A stretch of 64,000 bases of DNA from Tritrichomonas musculus (GCA_039105265.1 JAPFFF010000056.1:930001-994000), one strand, 5' to 3'. Positions 19,977-30,844 are shown, numbered from the stretch's first letter. Notes: generated from the sequence alone by a model not told the origin. Translations and numbers: made by a program.

Positions 19977-20696
19977 ATGTATTCGATTTTGCATTTGAAA
20001 AAGTTTAATGAATTAATAGAAAACTTCGTAATTCGTTATTTTAAAAATATAACCATATTTTTAATAAAAACAATGACTTCTGAACTTCCTTTTGCAAAAA
20101 AGGAAAGTCAAGTTAGGCCTTGTGTTACACCCACCTCATGCAAAATGTTTGGTCAAATAGTTTTTCATTCACCTCTAAATAAACAAAATATTGGTGGTAG
20201 AGATTTTCAGGAAGGTAATTTAAGACAAGTTCAAATGAAAGCATCTGTTCGAGCAATTGATGGCCGTGTTGGCAAAGTTGAACGAAATCGATTAAATATG
20301 TTTAGAGATGCAAATATTTCACCATCTTTTACTGCACCACCGGTTTTAGAAACTGCAACAAGGCATGGGAAAACTCCTTATACTTATAACACTTCATGGA
20401 TTGATCATCCTCCAGAAAATACTTCTCTACATCCAAACAAAAGCGAAAAATATTTTACTTCATTTTTATCTACTCCAAATGCCAATGCTGATTCCGAACG
20501 TCGTGCTAGGAGTACACTTTCTAAATACGAAGCAATTAGATATAATCAAGAACATTTTCGTCAATATGTAAATCAGATAGATGATACAATTGCAGCCACG
20601 CAAAATAAAAACATTGAAGATATTAGAGCCCAAAGAAAAAATCATTTGGAAGCCCTTGAGGCACGAAACAGGATTGAAAAGATCAATATGCTCTGA
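19977..20696 (+). CDS. Conserved-looking hypothetical protein, possibly cytoskeletal
   Basis: 239 codons from ATG 19977; a second ATG at 20073 (Met33, MTSELPFAKKESQVRPC) is the more likely start because the first 32 residues are AT-driven and hydrophobic. The body is soluble, with Pro/Asn-rich extended stretches (TPYTYNTSWIDHPPENTS) and a basic, helical C-terminus (RRARSTLSKYEAIRYNQEH; EDIRAQRKNHLEALEARNR) with coiled-coil propensity. The mix of short extended motifs and terminal helix recalls axonemal microtubule-associated proteins, but this is only an impression. No named domain is recognised. Confidence 0.6.
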   Translation: MYSILHLKKFNELIENFVIRYFKNITIFLIKTMTSELPFAKKESQVRPCVTPTSCKMFGQIVFHSPLNKQNIGGRDFQEGNLRQVQMKASVRAIDGRVGKVERNRLNMFRDANISPSFTAPPVLETATRHGKTPYTYNTSWIDHPPENTSLHPNKSEKYFTSFLSTPNANADSERRARSTLSKYEAIRYNQEHFRQYVNQIDDTIAATQNKNIEDIRAQRKNHLEALEARNRIEKINML

Positions 20697-20921
20697 TTTC
20701 ATTTTTTCGCTTATTTTATATTAGTATTAATAATGTTTTTCCGCAATGCATCATCAATATAGTAATAATATAGTATTTATTCTTTTGTTAATATAGTGTT
20801 TAATATAGTAATTTATATTTAAATCGCATTTTTCTGTATTTCGTAAATATATTTAGTTTATATATTATAATATATGAATTAAGGACTTATTTCAAATTGA
20901 TTAAGAATATAAATAAGTTTT

Positions 20922-20954
<33 letters not shown>

Positions 20955-21348
20955 CAGTATTATTCACAAAAAGACTGAAATACAAAACGATTTTTTATAT
21001 TTATTTTAAAAGGATTTTCATAATTAAATACTTAAAATATATTTAAATAATAAATTTTCATGATTAATTAGATATATTTAATGCAATATTCTTTATCATC
21101 TAAAGAAAAAAAGAAATATAGTATATTCTATTATATCTCAAAATTAAGTATTTTAAATTTATACAATATATTTTAATTAAATATATAAATTATTATATTT
21201 CATTGAAATAAAAGCTTAATAATAAATTATAAAAATATTTAAATTAAAAAAATATATTAATATAACGTAATAAATGCAATAATAAAGCTTTTATAAGTAA
21301 CGGATTTAAATTCAAAATTTCGTCCATTTGAACTAATCTAAGAATTTC
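20697..21348. repeat. AT-rich intergenic region with 29-nt poly-T
   Basis: A T run covers 20926-20954 and is followed by CAG. The remainder consists of A/T words (ATATTTAAAT-like) without coding capacity. Upstream region of the giant Sel1 gene. Confidence 0.65.
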
Positions 21349-24300
21349 ATGGACGATTTTTCAGATGTAGAAGAAGAGTTTAGAAATTTGATATCGGAAG
21401 CTGAGCAAGGCGATATTGATGCTATGTATAATTGTGGATTAAAACTTGATAAAGGAGAAGGAGTAGCAGTCAATAAGAATGAAGCATGTCGATATTACAA
21501 AATGGCCGCCGATAATGGCCACATTGCAGCTATGAGTAAATATGGATCAATGCTTAAAAACGGAATTGGCGTTGAAACGAATAAAGTTGAAGCATGCCGA
21601 TATCTCAAAATGGCAGCTGACGGTGGCCAGCCAGCAGCGATGTTCAACTATGCATTGATGTGCAAGAAAGGAAATGGAGTTCCGATCAATTTGGAAGAAG
21701 CAGCGAAATACTTCAAAAAGTCAGCCGAAAAAGGACTGGCGGTTGGGATGAATCAGTATGGAATGATGTGTCGTGTTGGAGAAGGCGTTGATATGAACAA
21801 AGAAGAAGCATTGAAATATTTCAAGCTATCATCAGAATTAGGAGACACGGATGGCATGAACAACTATGGTCAGATGTTATACAATGGAGAAGGAATTGAA
21901 GAAAACAAAGAAGAATCGATCAAATATTTCAAGAAGACCGCATCAGAAGGAAGCAAGATTGGACTTTACAAATATGGTCACATGCTTCGATATGGCGAAT
22001 GTATTGAGCGAAACCAAACCGCAGCACTTGAATATCTTAAAGAAGCTGCATCGAAAGGGCAAGTTGAAGCGATTAATGAATATGGTGAAATGCAGAAGAA
22101 TGGCGAAGGAACACCTCAAAACTATGAAACTGCTGCTCGTTACTTCAAGATTTCAGCTGACAGAGGCCAGAAAGATGGAATGTATAATTATGCGCTCATG
22201 CTCAAAGATGGTCTCGGCGTTCAAAGAGACGAGAGAGAATACAACAGTTATTTGAAATTGGCCGCCGACCAAGGCCATGTTGAAGCCATGTTTGAGTATG
22301 GAACGAACCTGAAGAATGGGAATGGAATCGATGTAAACAATGAAGAATCAGTGAAATATTTCAAAATGTCAGCAGAACACGGCCATCTGAATGGAATGTT
22401 CAATTATGCAACAATGCTTAAAAAGGGAATTGGAGTTAAAGCCGACAAAGTTACAGCTAGTCGATATTACAAAATTTCAGCTGATCGAGGCAACAAGAAT
22501 TCAATGTTCAATTATGCATTGATGTGCAAGAAAGGCAACGGAATTAAAGTGAATTTGGAAGAAGCAGCTAAATACTTCAAGAAATCAGCAGATGAAGGAG
22601 TAATTGCAGGTATGAATCAGTATGGATTGATGTGTCGCATCGGCGAAGGAGTTGAGATGAACAAAGAAGAAGCACTGAAGTATTTCAAAATGGGTGCAGA
22701 TAAAGGAGACACTGACTCTATGAACAACTATGGCCTGATGTTGTACAATGGAGAAGGAATTGATGAAAACAAAAAAGAAGCGATAAAATATTTCAAGAAG
22801 ACAGCTGAAGAAGGAAGCAAGATTGGACTCTACAAATACGGTCACATGCTTCGTAAAGGTGAAGGAATTCAAATGGACAAAGAAAAAGCACTTGAGTGTC
22901 TAAAGCAAGCAGCAGACAAAGGACAAGTTGATGCACAGAATGCATATGGAGAAATGCAAAAGAACGGTGAAGGAACACCACAAAATTATAAAGAAGCAAC
23001 TCGTTATTTCAAGCTTGCATCAGAGAAAGGGCATGCTGATGGAATGTACAACTACGCAGAAATGCTAAATAACGGTTTCGGTGTTCCAAAAGATAACAAA
23101 GAAGCCTCGCGCTATTATAAAATGGCAGCTGACAAAGGCCACAGAGATTCCTGCCTCAAATATGCGACAATTCTCGACGATCAAACCAAGATGAAAGAGG
23201 CGTCAATTTATTACAAGCGAGCAGCCGATAAAGGCGAAATTCAAGCCATGAGAAGATATGCAACAATTCTACGAAATGGAGAAGGACAAACGAAAGACCA
23301 AAAAGAGGCATTTCGTTATTTCAAGCTGGCTGCAGATCGAGGCGATCAAGAATCAATGTTTAATATTGCTGAAATGCTCGAATTTGGAGAAGGATGCGAC
23401 AAAAACAAGGAAGAAGCGATCCAATATTATAAGAAAGCAGCCGATAGAGGAAATGTCAAATCCATGCTTAAATACGCGCTTTTTCTTGAGAAAGGAGATG
23501 GCATTGAATCAAACCAGGAAGAAGCTCGTAAGTATTACAAGATGGCTGCTGATCAAGGCGATTCAATGTCAATACAAAAGTATGGATCGCTCGTCAATGA
23601 AGTAGAAGATATTGAAGACGAGACAGAAGACTCAGTTCGTTATTTAAAGATGTCTGCTGCTCAAGGCGATTCAATGTCAATACAAAAGTATGGATCGCTC
23701 GTCAATGAAGTAGAAGACATTGACGATGAGACAGAAGATTCAGTTCGTTATTTAAAGATGTCTGCTGATCAAGGCGATTCAATGTCAATACAAAAGTATG
23801 GATCGCTCGTCAATGAAGTAGAAGATATTGACGATGAGACAGAAGATTCAGTTCATTATTTAAAGATGGCTGCAGATCAAGGAAATACAGATGCAATGAA
23901 TCAATTTGCTACAATTTATGAGAGAGGAGAAGGAGTTGATGTTGACAGAGAAATTGCATTGAAGTATTACAAAATGTCATCGGACAAAGGGAATTCAGAA
24001 GGGATGTTCAACTACTCGAATCTTTTAATGAGTGAAGAAACGAAAAGCAATGAAGAAGCAAGTCAAGAAAGCGCTAAATACATGAAAAAGGCGGCAGATA
24101 ATGGTCATGCTGTTGCGATGTGTAAATATGGATCAATGTTGAAGAATGGCACAGGAGTCCCAATTAACAAAGAAGAAGCAGCCAGATACTACAAAATGTC
24201 AGCGGATGAAGGTCATGTGAATGGCATGTTCAATTATGCATCGATGGTTAAGAAAGGTAACGGCATTCCAGTGAACAACGAAGAAGCAGCCAAATATTTC

Positions 24301-27300
24301 AAAATGGCAGCTGATAAAGATTGTCCTCCGGCGATGTTTAAGTACGGCTGCATGCTGAAAAGCGGAGAAGGCGTTGAAATGGACAAAGAAGAAGCCAGTA
24401 GATATTTCAAGATGGCAGCAGACAAAGGAGACACAGATTCGATGAACAACTATGGACTGATGCTTTACAATGGTGAAGGTGTTGAAGAAAACAAAGAAGA
24501 AGCATGCAAATATTATAAACAGTCAGCAGATGAAGGAAGTAAAGTTGGTCTTTACAAATACGGATGCATGCTTCGTAAAGGTGAAGGTGTTGAAATGGAC
24601 AAGGAAAAGGCAATTGAATACCTGAATCAAGCTATTGAAAAAGGCCAAGTTGATGCAATGAATGAATATGGAGAAATGCTCAAGAACGGAGAAGGAACAC
24701 CTCAAAACTACGAAGATGCAACACGCTATTTCAAGACTGCTGCTAATAAAGGACAACCTGACGCAATGTACAATTATTCGATGATGTTGAAGGACGGTCT
24801 TGGCGTTGCTAAGAGTGAAGCAGAGTCGAACAAAATGTTGAAGATGGCGGTTGAAAAGGGACAAGTTGATGCTATCTTTACATATGCAACGATGCTTAAG
24901 AACGGCGTTGGTGTTCCAGTGGACATGAAATATGCAGCCTCTTATTATAAGATTGCTGCGGATAAAGGAAACGCAAATGCGATGTTCAACTATGCATTGA
25001 TGTGCAAGAAAGGAAATGGAGTTCCAATCAATTTGGAAGAAGCAGCGAAATACTTCAAAAAGTCAGCAGAAAAAGGACTGGCGGTTGGGATGAATCAGTA
25101 TGGAATGATGTGTCGTGTTGGAGAAGGCGTTGATATGAACAAAGAAGAAGCATTGAAATATTTCAAGCTATCATCAGAATTAGGAGACACTGATGGCATG
25201 AACAACTATGGTCAGATGTTATACAATGGAGAAGGAATTGAAGAAAACAAAGAAGAATCGATCAAATATTTCAAGAAGACCGCATCAGAAGGAAGCAAGA
25301 TTGGACTTTACAAATATGGTCACATGCTTCGATACGGCGAATGTATTGAACGAAACCAAACCGCCGCACTTGAATATCTTAAAGAAGCTGCATCGAAAGG
25401 GCAAGTTGAAGCGATTAATGAATATGGTGAAATGCAGAAGAATGGCGAAGGAACACCTCAAAACTACGAAGAAGCAAATCGTTATTTCAAACTTGCATCA
25501 GAGAAAGGACATGCTGGTGGTATGTACAACTACGCACAGATGTATAAAGAAGGACTTGGTGTTGGTAAGGATGATAAAGAATACAACAAATATTTGAAAT
25601 CAGCTGCAGATCTGGGGCATTCTGAATCACTTTATGAATATGGCATGAATCTTAAGACAGGCAATGGAATCAAGATGAACAAAGAAGAATCAGGACGATA
25701 CTTAAAAATTTCAGCGGATTCAGGCAACACAGAAAGCATGGTTGAATATGCTCTTCTTCATGAGAACAATGAGCTTCCTAACTCTGATAAAGAAATTGCC
25801 AAAGAATACTTTAAAAAATCAGCGGATGCGGGAAATGAGCGAGCCATGAATCATCTCCATTTCATGTCATTGATTGAGAATAAGATGGGCATGAATGACG
25901 AAGAGAAAGCTCGCTATTACAAGATGTCAGCAGATTCAGGCAATGTTGAGAGCATGAACACATACGGAGAATATGTTCGACAAGGTATTGGTGTTTCGAT
26001 GAACAAAGAAGAAGCACTTAAATACTTCAAACGAGGCTCATCACATGGTAACGCAGAGAGCATGTACAACTATGCTACAATGAGATTCACAGGCGAAGGC
26101 GTTTCTGAGAACAAAAAAGAAGCCATTGATTACTACAAGAGATCAGCAGACAAAGGCAACATCAATGCAATGACTCGTTACGGCATGATTCTTAAAAACG
26201 GAGAAGATGTTTCCACTGATTTGGAAAAGGCTGCCAAATACCTGAAGAAAGCGGCTGATCAAGGCTCAATTGAAGCGATGAACAACTACGGAATGATGCT
26301 CAAGAATGGCGAAGGTGTTTCTGTCGATTATGAGGAAGCATTGAAATATCTCAAAAAGTCAGCTGATGGAGGTTACATTGAAGCAATGAACAATTGTGGA
26401 GACATGCTTAAAAACGGCCTTGGAACGTCAGTTGACAATGAAGAAGCGTGTCGTTATTACAAGTCAGCAGCAGATCAAGGCTCAATTGACGCAATGAACA
26501 ACTATGCAACAATGTGTTTGAAAGGCACTGGAATCACCAAAGACAAAGAAGAAGCGAAGAAGTACTTCAAGTTAGCAGCAGACAAAGGAAATGTCGATGC
26601 CAGCTACAATTATTCATTGCTTCTTGATGAAGGAAAAAGCAACAAGAAAGAAGTCATGAAATACTTAAAATTTGCTTCAGATGGAGGAAACATAAAAGCG
26701 ACTTGTTTGTATGGCAAAAAGTTGTTTTATGGCGATGGAATTCCATCGAATAAAAGAGAAGCATCTTCATATTTAAAGACTGCAGCAGAATCAGGAGATG
26801 TTGATTCAATTGCCTTATATGCACTCATGTTATTGAAAGGAAAAGGCGTCACTATTGACAAAGAAGAAGCTGCCCGATTCATGAAAATTGCGGCTGATTC
26901 GGGCCACGTTGAATCTATGTACTATTACGGACTGATGCTTGATAGAGGCGAAGGTGTCTCATCAAATAAAGAAGAAGCTTCTCACTATTACAAGAAATCA
27001 GCAGATAACGGAAATTCGAAAGGAAGCTACAATTACGCTTTGATGCTGGATGAAGGCGAAGGTGTCACCAAGAACAAGAAAGAAGCGATTTATTACTACA
27101 AAAGAGCAGCTGATTTTGGCAATGTCAATGCGATGTACAACTATGCGTTAATGTTGGATGAAGGAGAAGGTGTTGCCATAAATAAAACTGAAGCAAACAT
27201 ATATTATAAGAAAGCTGCCGATGAAGGAAATCAACTTGCAATGTTCAATTATGCTTCAATGGTTTACGACGGTGATGGAGTCATATCTAACAAAGAAGAA

Positions 27301-27765
27301 AGTTTTCGTTACTTTAAATTATGCGCTGATTTAGGTAACATCGATGCTGTAATGAACGTTGCTTTGATGCTCGATAAAGGCGAAGGTGTTGATATGAATA
27401 AAAACGAGGCTTGTCGTTATTTCAGAATTGCTGCTGAAAATGGAAATTCTGACGCATTGTACAATTTGGGTGTCATTTTGTACCAAGGAAAAGGAAGCCA
27501 GGCTGAGTTAGAAGAAGCTTGCCGTTGCTTTAAATTGACTGCTGATGAGGGAATGGTTGATGCTATGTTCAATTACGCAGTCATGGTGGCTCAAGGAAAC
27601 GGATGCACTGTAAACAAAAAGGAAGCCATCAAATATTTCAAATTGGCTGCTGATAAAGGAAGTAAAGAAGCAATGTTTAATTATGCAATGATGCTGTCTC
27701 AAGGTGATGGCGTGAAAATGGATGCAAATGAAGCTTGTAAATACTTCCAGATGGCAGAAAGTTGA
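21349..27765 (+). CDS. Giant Sel1-repeat protein (2138 residues)
   Basis: Almost the whole protein is a solenoid of about 55-58 Sel1-like repeats of 36 residues with consensus AMYNYG-ML-NGEGV--NKEEA-KYFK-AADKG. There is a ~20-residue acidic start (MDDFSDVEEEFRNLISEAEQ) and no other domain, signal peptide or TM segment. Repeats are grouped in higher-order blocks: comparable block starts occur at nt 21637, 22498, 24226 and 24979. Two of these (21637-22128 and 24979-25470) are identical at protein level. A 36-residue unit is triplicated at 23551-23874. Sel1 solenoids act as adaptors, for instance in ER-associated degradation and signalling. The specific partner is unknown. G+C is higher than in flanking DNA, as expected for a well-used coding sequence. 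Confidence 0.9.
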   Translation: MDDFSDVEEEFRNLISEAEQGDIDAMYNCGLKLDKGEGVAVNKNEACRYYKMAADNGHIAAMSKYGSMLKNGIGVETNKVEACRYLKMAADGGQPAAMFNYALMCKKGNGVPINLEEAAKYFKKSAEKGLAVGMNQYGMMCRVGEGVDMNKEEALKYFKLSSELGDTDGMNNYGQMLYNGEGIEENKEESIKYFKKTASEGSKIGLYKYGHMLRYGECIERNQTAALEYLKEAASKGQVEAINEYGEMQKNGEGTPQNYETAARYFKISADRGQKDGMYNYALMLKDGLGVQRDEREYNSYLKLAADQGHVEAMFEYGTNLKNGNGIDVNNEESVKYFKMSAEHGHLNGMFNYATMLKKGIGVKADKVTASRYYKISADRGNKNSMFNYALMCKKGNGIKVNLEEAAKYFKKSADEGVIAGMNQYGLMCRIGEGVEMNKEEALKYFKMGADKGDTDSMNNYGLMLYNGEGIDENKKEAIKYFKKTAEEGSKIGLYKYGHMLRKGEGIQMDKEKALECLKQAADKGQVDAQNAYGEMQKNGEGTPQNYKEATRYFKLASEKGHADGMYNYAEMLNNGFGVPKDNKEASRYYKMAADKGHRDSCLKYATILDDQTKMKEASIYYKRAADKGEIQAMRRYATILRNGEGQTKDQKEAFRYFKLAADRGDQESMFNIAEMLEFGEGCDKNKEEAIQYYKKAADRGNVKSMLKYALFLEKGDGIESNQEEARKYYKMAADQGDSMSIQKYGSLVNEVEDIEDETEDSVRYLKMSAAQGDSMSIQKYGSLVNEVEDIDDETEDSVRYLKMSADQGDSMSIQKYGSLVNEVEDIDDETEDSVHYLKMAADQGNTDAMNQFATIYERGEGVDVDREIALKYYKMSSDKGNSEGMFNYSNLLMSEETKSNEEASQESAKYMKKAADNGHAVAMCKYGSMLKNGTGVPINKEEAARYYKMSADEGHVNGMFNYASMVKKGNGIPVNNEEAAKYFKMAADKDCPPAMFKYGCMLKSGEGVEMDKEEASRYFKMAADKGDTDSMNNYGLMLYNGEGVEENKEEACKYYKQSADEGSKVGLYKYGCMLRKGEGVEMDKEKAIEYLNQAIEKGQVDAMNEYGEMLKNGEGTPQNYEDATRYFKTAANKGQPDAMYNYSMMLKDGLGVAKSEAESNKMLKMAVEKGQVDAIFTYATMLKNGVGVPVDMKYAASYYKIAADKGNANAMFNYALMCKKGNGVPINLEEAAKYFKKSAEKGLAVGMNQYGMMCRVGEGVDMNKEEALKYFKLSSELGDTDGMNNYGQMLYNGEGIEENKEESIKYFKKTASEGSKIGLYKYGHMLRYGECIERNQTAALEYLKEAASKGQVEAINEYGEMQKNGEGTPQNYEEANRYFKLASEKGHAGGMYNYAQMYKEGLGVGKDDKEYNKYLKSAADLGHSESLYEYGMNLKTGNGIKMNKEESGRYLKISADSGNTESMVEYALLHENNELPNSDKEIAKEYFKKSADAGNERAMNHLHFMSLIENKMGMNDEEKARYYKMSADSGNVESMNTYGEYVRQGIGVSMNKEEALKYFKRGSSHGNAESMYNYATMRFTGEGVSENKKEAIDYYKRSADKGNINAMTRYGMILKNGEDVSTDLEKAAKYLKKAADQGSIEAMNNYGMMLKNGEGVSVDYEEALKYLKKSADGGYIEAMNNCGDMLKNGLGTSVDNEEACRYYKSAADQGSIDAMNNYATMCLKGTGITKDKEEAKKYFKLAADKGNVDASYNYSLLLDEGKSNKKEVMKYLKFASDGGNIKATCLYGKKLFYGDGIPSNKREASSYLKTAAESGDVDSIALYALMLLKGKGVTIDKEEAARFMKIAADSGHVESMYYYGLMLDRGEGVSSNKEEASHYYKKSADNGNSKGSYNYALMLDEGEGVTKNKKEAIYYYKRAADFGNVNAMYNYALMLDEGEGVAINKTEANIYYKKAADEGNQLAMFNYASMVYDGDGVISNKEESFRYFKLCADLGNIDAVMNVALMLDKGEGVDMNKNEACRYFRIAAENGNSDALYNLGVILYQGKGSQAELEEACRCFKLTADEGMVDAMFNYAVMVAQGNGCTVNKKEAIKYFKLAADKGSKEAMFNYAMMLSQGDGVKMDANEACKYFQMAES
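21637..22128 (+). repeat. 492-bp duplicated block, copy 1 (copy 2 at 24979-25470)
   Basis: Read base by base, copies 1 and 2 differ at seven positions (98.6% identity). All seven are third-codon-position and synonymous, so the encoded 164 residues are identical. The copies are 3342 bp apart. Confidence 0.9.
23551..23874 (+). repeat. 3 x 108-bp tandem repeat inside the Sel1 gene
   Basis: Units start at 23551, 23659 and 23767, each 108 bp (36 codons) beginning with a -QGDSMSIQKYG- segment. They differ at only a few bases, so the triplication is recent. Each unit is one atypical Sel1 repeat with an acidic loop (NEVEDI-DETEDS). Confidence 0.95.
24979..25470 (+). repeat. 492-bp duplicated block, copy 2
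   Basis: See copy 1 at 21637-22128. Outside the block the two regions diverge abruptly, which suggests gene conversion or segmental duplication limited to about 4.5 Sel1 repeats. Confidence 0.9.
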
Positions 27766-28157
27766 TATATATTAATTTATTTTTATATATTTGAATTTTA
27801 ATTGATACAAACTACTTATTGGTTAATATTATATAAAATGCATTTAATATCGTATAATACTTGGTATATTTTAATTCACAAATTTTCGGATATATTTTTT
27901 GTCTTGATCCATTTTGACTGTTATATCATTTGCAAATTATTAATATAAAGACTTCATTCATTATACAAATTCAAATTAATATTTTTTTGAATTCTTTATG
28001 ATCGTATCATTGAATGAATTCTTTATGATCGTATCATTGAATATTGCTAATTTGAATAGGCCTATCTTCGAAAATTATTTATAAAGATAAAGATAAAAAT
28101 AAAAAATAAAGAAACATTATATTTAGTATTATAATAAATTTTTAAAGAATGTTTTTA
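27766..28157. other. Intergenic, convergent gene ends
   Basis: Lies between the 3' ends of the Sel1 gene (+) and the Myb gene (-). It contains a perfect 2 x 27-bp tandem duplication (27989-28015, 28016-28042). Otherwise AT-rich. Confidence 0.6.
27989..28042. repeat. Perfect 2 x 27-bp tandem duplication
   Basis: Both units begin gaattctttatgatcg and are identical over 27 bases. Non-coding and recent. Confidence 0.9.
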
Positions 28158-29030
28158 TTAAAAAAAGCAATCATCATAAAAAGATGTTTCTTGATGAAAA
28201 TCATCCCACATATCGTTTTTAATTATTTTAAAAAGATCATCAAAATCTGAGTCAAAAGGATTTCTTTCGGTATTTTGTAAATTTGGAGGAATTGAATATT
28301 CATCTTCCTTAATAATATTTGCTGAATCGCTGTGATTTACGTTAGAAATTTGATTTTCATTTAAACCAAGACTTTGATTATCATTATTTTTTTGACTTTG
28401 ATCATTACTCATGATATTCATGAATTTAATAGCTAAATTATGTGATATTTTATTGTTTTTCATGTTATTATCTGCATAAGCGCAATTATTTTGCTTTTTT
28501 TGTGTGCTCTTAGATTTCGAAGACGCTTTGGAAAACAATTTCACTTTTTCAAGAAAATCTTCACGTTTTTTAATTCTTCGGCTAAGGACAATATAACGTG
28601 TTTTAATGTTTACATCAGTTCGATTGTTAAAATATCGCCTTAGTAATGCCCATTTTGGACCATATTGATTATACTTAGCAAGAAGTAGCTCATCTTCTTC
28701 TTCAGTCCATGAAGAAACATTAATATTTGGACATAAAAACTTCCTCCATCGTTCACAGCACTGACGTCGTGTCCGATTTCCTACATAGGAAGCGACCAAC
28801 GCCCAATTATTATCTCCATATTCCTTAACTGCTTCAATGAGGCGTTTATCTTCTTCTTTTGTAAACAATGTTTTTTTCTTTTTAGGAAGAATTACATCTT
28901 CATTAGGAGAAATAATATTCATAGAAAAGGATTGAGATGATTTCTGATCATGAAAGAGAGAGAATTGGTTTATCTCATCAATTTCATATTTTTCATCAGT
29001 TTTCCCATAATTTTGCTCATTAAGACTCAT
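28158..29030 (-). CDS. R2R3-type Myb DNA-binding protein
   Basis: 290 residues with two Myb repeats. R2 spans ~54-102: FTKEEDKRLIEAVKEYGDNNW...RTRRQCCERW, with Phe in place of the first Trp. R3 spans ~107-154: SWTEEEDELLLAKYNQYGPKW...RTDVNIKTRY, with the third aromatic as Tyr. The C-terminal ~135 residues are Asn/Ser-rich and acidic (FDSDFDDLFKIIKNDMWDDF), a plausible activation region. Trichomonads have large Myb families; in T. vaginalis some bind promoter elements of inducible genes. It presumably acts in the nucleus; targets cannot be inferred. Confidence 0.92.
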   Translation of the reverse strand: MSLNEQNYGKTDEKYEIDEINQFSLFHDQKSSQSFSMNIISPNEDVILPKKKKTLFTKEEDKRLIEAVKEYGDNNWALVASYVGNRTRRQCCERWRKFLCPNINVSSWTEEEDELLLAKYNQYGPKWALLRRYFNNRTDVNIKTRYIVLSRRIKKREDFLEKVKLFSKASSKSKSTQKKQNNCAYADNNMKNNKISHNLAIKFMNIMSNDQSQKNNDNQSLGLNENQISNVNHSDSANIIKEDEYSIPPNLQNTERNPFDSDFDDLFKIIKNDMWDDFHQETSFYDDCFF

Positions 29031-29809
29031 ATTTATTCTTCAAAATAAAAAAAAAATGAGGTGAAATCTTTTTATTTTAAAAAGTGGAGAATAATATAAA
29101 GAAAATTTGAATATTACTCAAAAATTTTTATACAATATTAATTTATTTTCTGTATCATATAATTGAGCAATCAATTATTTTCAGTATATTTTTATTTTAG
29201 CAAGAACTCACCTGAATATTTTCAATGTTTTTTTTTTGGTCTGAAAATTATTGTAAGTATAAAAATGCTAAAATTCAAAAAAAATTCATCAAAAAAATAA
29301 ATATTTTAAAAAGTGGAAAATAAAATAAAGAAATTAGGTAGATTTTGATTGATTCAGAAATTAATATCTCAAAATTCAATAATTTAAGAAAAATTGATTT
29401 TAATTTTTTAAAATTTGAAACAACACAATTTTGAATTTATTTTTATTCACAATTATTCTTATTATATTGTCTTGATAGATTATACTCTATATATATATTA
29501 TTTCTATCAATTCAGAATGAAATTTGATTTTTGTTATTTTCAATTTGTTGTTGAAATTTTGGTTTTTATCATATTTTTTGTTTCAATTCCTTCTGGTTAA
29601 AATCAATCTTACATAAAAAAAAAGAAATATATTTGATTTTAAAAAGGTTTTGACCATTAAAGCAATATGCCTATCGGTAATTAAAAATCATTATTGCTTG
29701 AGCCCTTGATTTCAAGTATTGTTTTTTTAAAATAAATTCAATATTAAATAAGAGTATTGAAAAGAACCTTTCAAAGTTTTAAATGTTATTTCATTCTTCA
29801 TGGAATGAA
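29031..29809. other. Intergenic, AT-rich
   Basis: No credible gene. Two weakly similar ~30-bp stretches (near 29072 and 29303, sharing ttttaaaaagtgga) hint at an old duplication upstream of the Myb gene. Confidence 0.5.
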
Positions 29810-30680
29810 ATCGAACAAATGCTTGCTTGATATTAATGATTTTGAAATCCTTAGAGACTTAAATAGAGGTGTATATTGATTAGTACACTTGGTCCAACAC
29901 AAGAAAACTCAAGCCTTATATGCAAGTAAGTTGATTAAGTTTATATTAGACGATTCAGATAATCATAATAAATTATTTGTTTTTCGTAAGTTATCAATAT
30001 TAATGGAAATTCATCATCCAATAATTGTTTAATTTTATCTTCTTTTTGAGATTTTTCAAATAATAAAAATATAACAATATTTATGAGATATTTATCTCTT
30101 AGATCTTTAGTTTCAATGATAGAGCTAGAAGACAAAAATGGACTTCCAATTCAATACGATAAAACCAAAAAAAAAAAAAAAACAAATGATACTAGCAGGA
30201 GTTGAGAAGGAAATGATGCTTCATTCTCAATATATTATTAATCTCGATTTGAAGTCAAGAAATGTTTTACTTGATAATAATTTCAAACCGAAAGAAATTG
30301 ATTTGGATTTTCAAAATTTTATGACCCCATTTTCTCCCAAAATCAATCTTTAACCAATTGTTGTATCATTCCTTATATAGAACCAGAAGTTATTGAGAGA
30401 AATAATTACAATGTAAAAGAAGATGTTTATTCTTTTGGCAATTTAATTTATGAGGTTATAACAGGTATTATGACTTACTCGAATTTATTTGACAAAAAGG
30501 TCTTTACTCCGTTTAAATAACAAGAAAATGTTTTAAAGGGGAATCGTCCTGAGTTAAAATTTCCAATTAAAAAGGTTTGAAAGATTTGATTGAGAAATGT
30601 TGGTCTCATGATTAGTATGATAGATCAATATTTCAGGATATCCTGAAATATTTTTTTTTTTCTAATAAAAGCTTGATCAC
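29810..30680 (+). pseudogene. Heavily decayed TKL-like kinase gene
   Basis: Kinase landmarks appear in order in plus-strand frames interrupted by several stops and frame changes. They are INDFEILRDLNRGVY and LVHLVQHKKTQALYASKLI (Gly loop and Lys region), HSQYIINLDLKSRNVLLDNN (catalytic loop, HRD replaced by NLD), EPEVIERNNYNVKEDVYSFG with YEVITG, GNRPELKFP, and a remnant of LIEKCW. DFG is replaced (IDLDFQNF). At least six disruptions are needed to relate it to an intact kinase. Host gene relic. Confidence 0.75.
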
Positions 30681-30844
30681 TTACACTCTCACTTTATTAT
30701 AATGTTAATGTCTAATAAAATAGATGAATTTAACTATTCTTAATATATTATTAAATGAAAACAACTCTTGTTAAATTAGAAATATATATTTTAAATATTA
30801 AATAACAAAAAGCCAAAAATCAAAACATAATAAAAGAAAAATAA

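Noticed and set aside
20926-20957. Poly-T followed by CAG as a 3' splice site of the Sel1 gene
   Set aside because: No upstream exon or donor is visible, and the Sel1 ORF has a good ATG 390 bp downstream.
29415-29600. 61-codon plus ORF
   Set aside because: Phe/Ile/Tyr-dominated translation of AT-rich DNA; no protein-like features.
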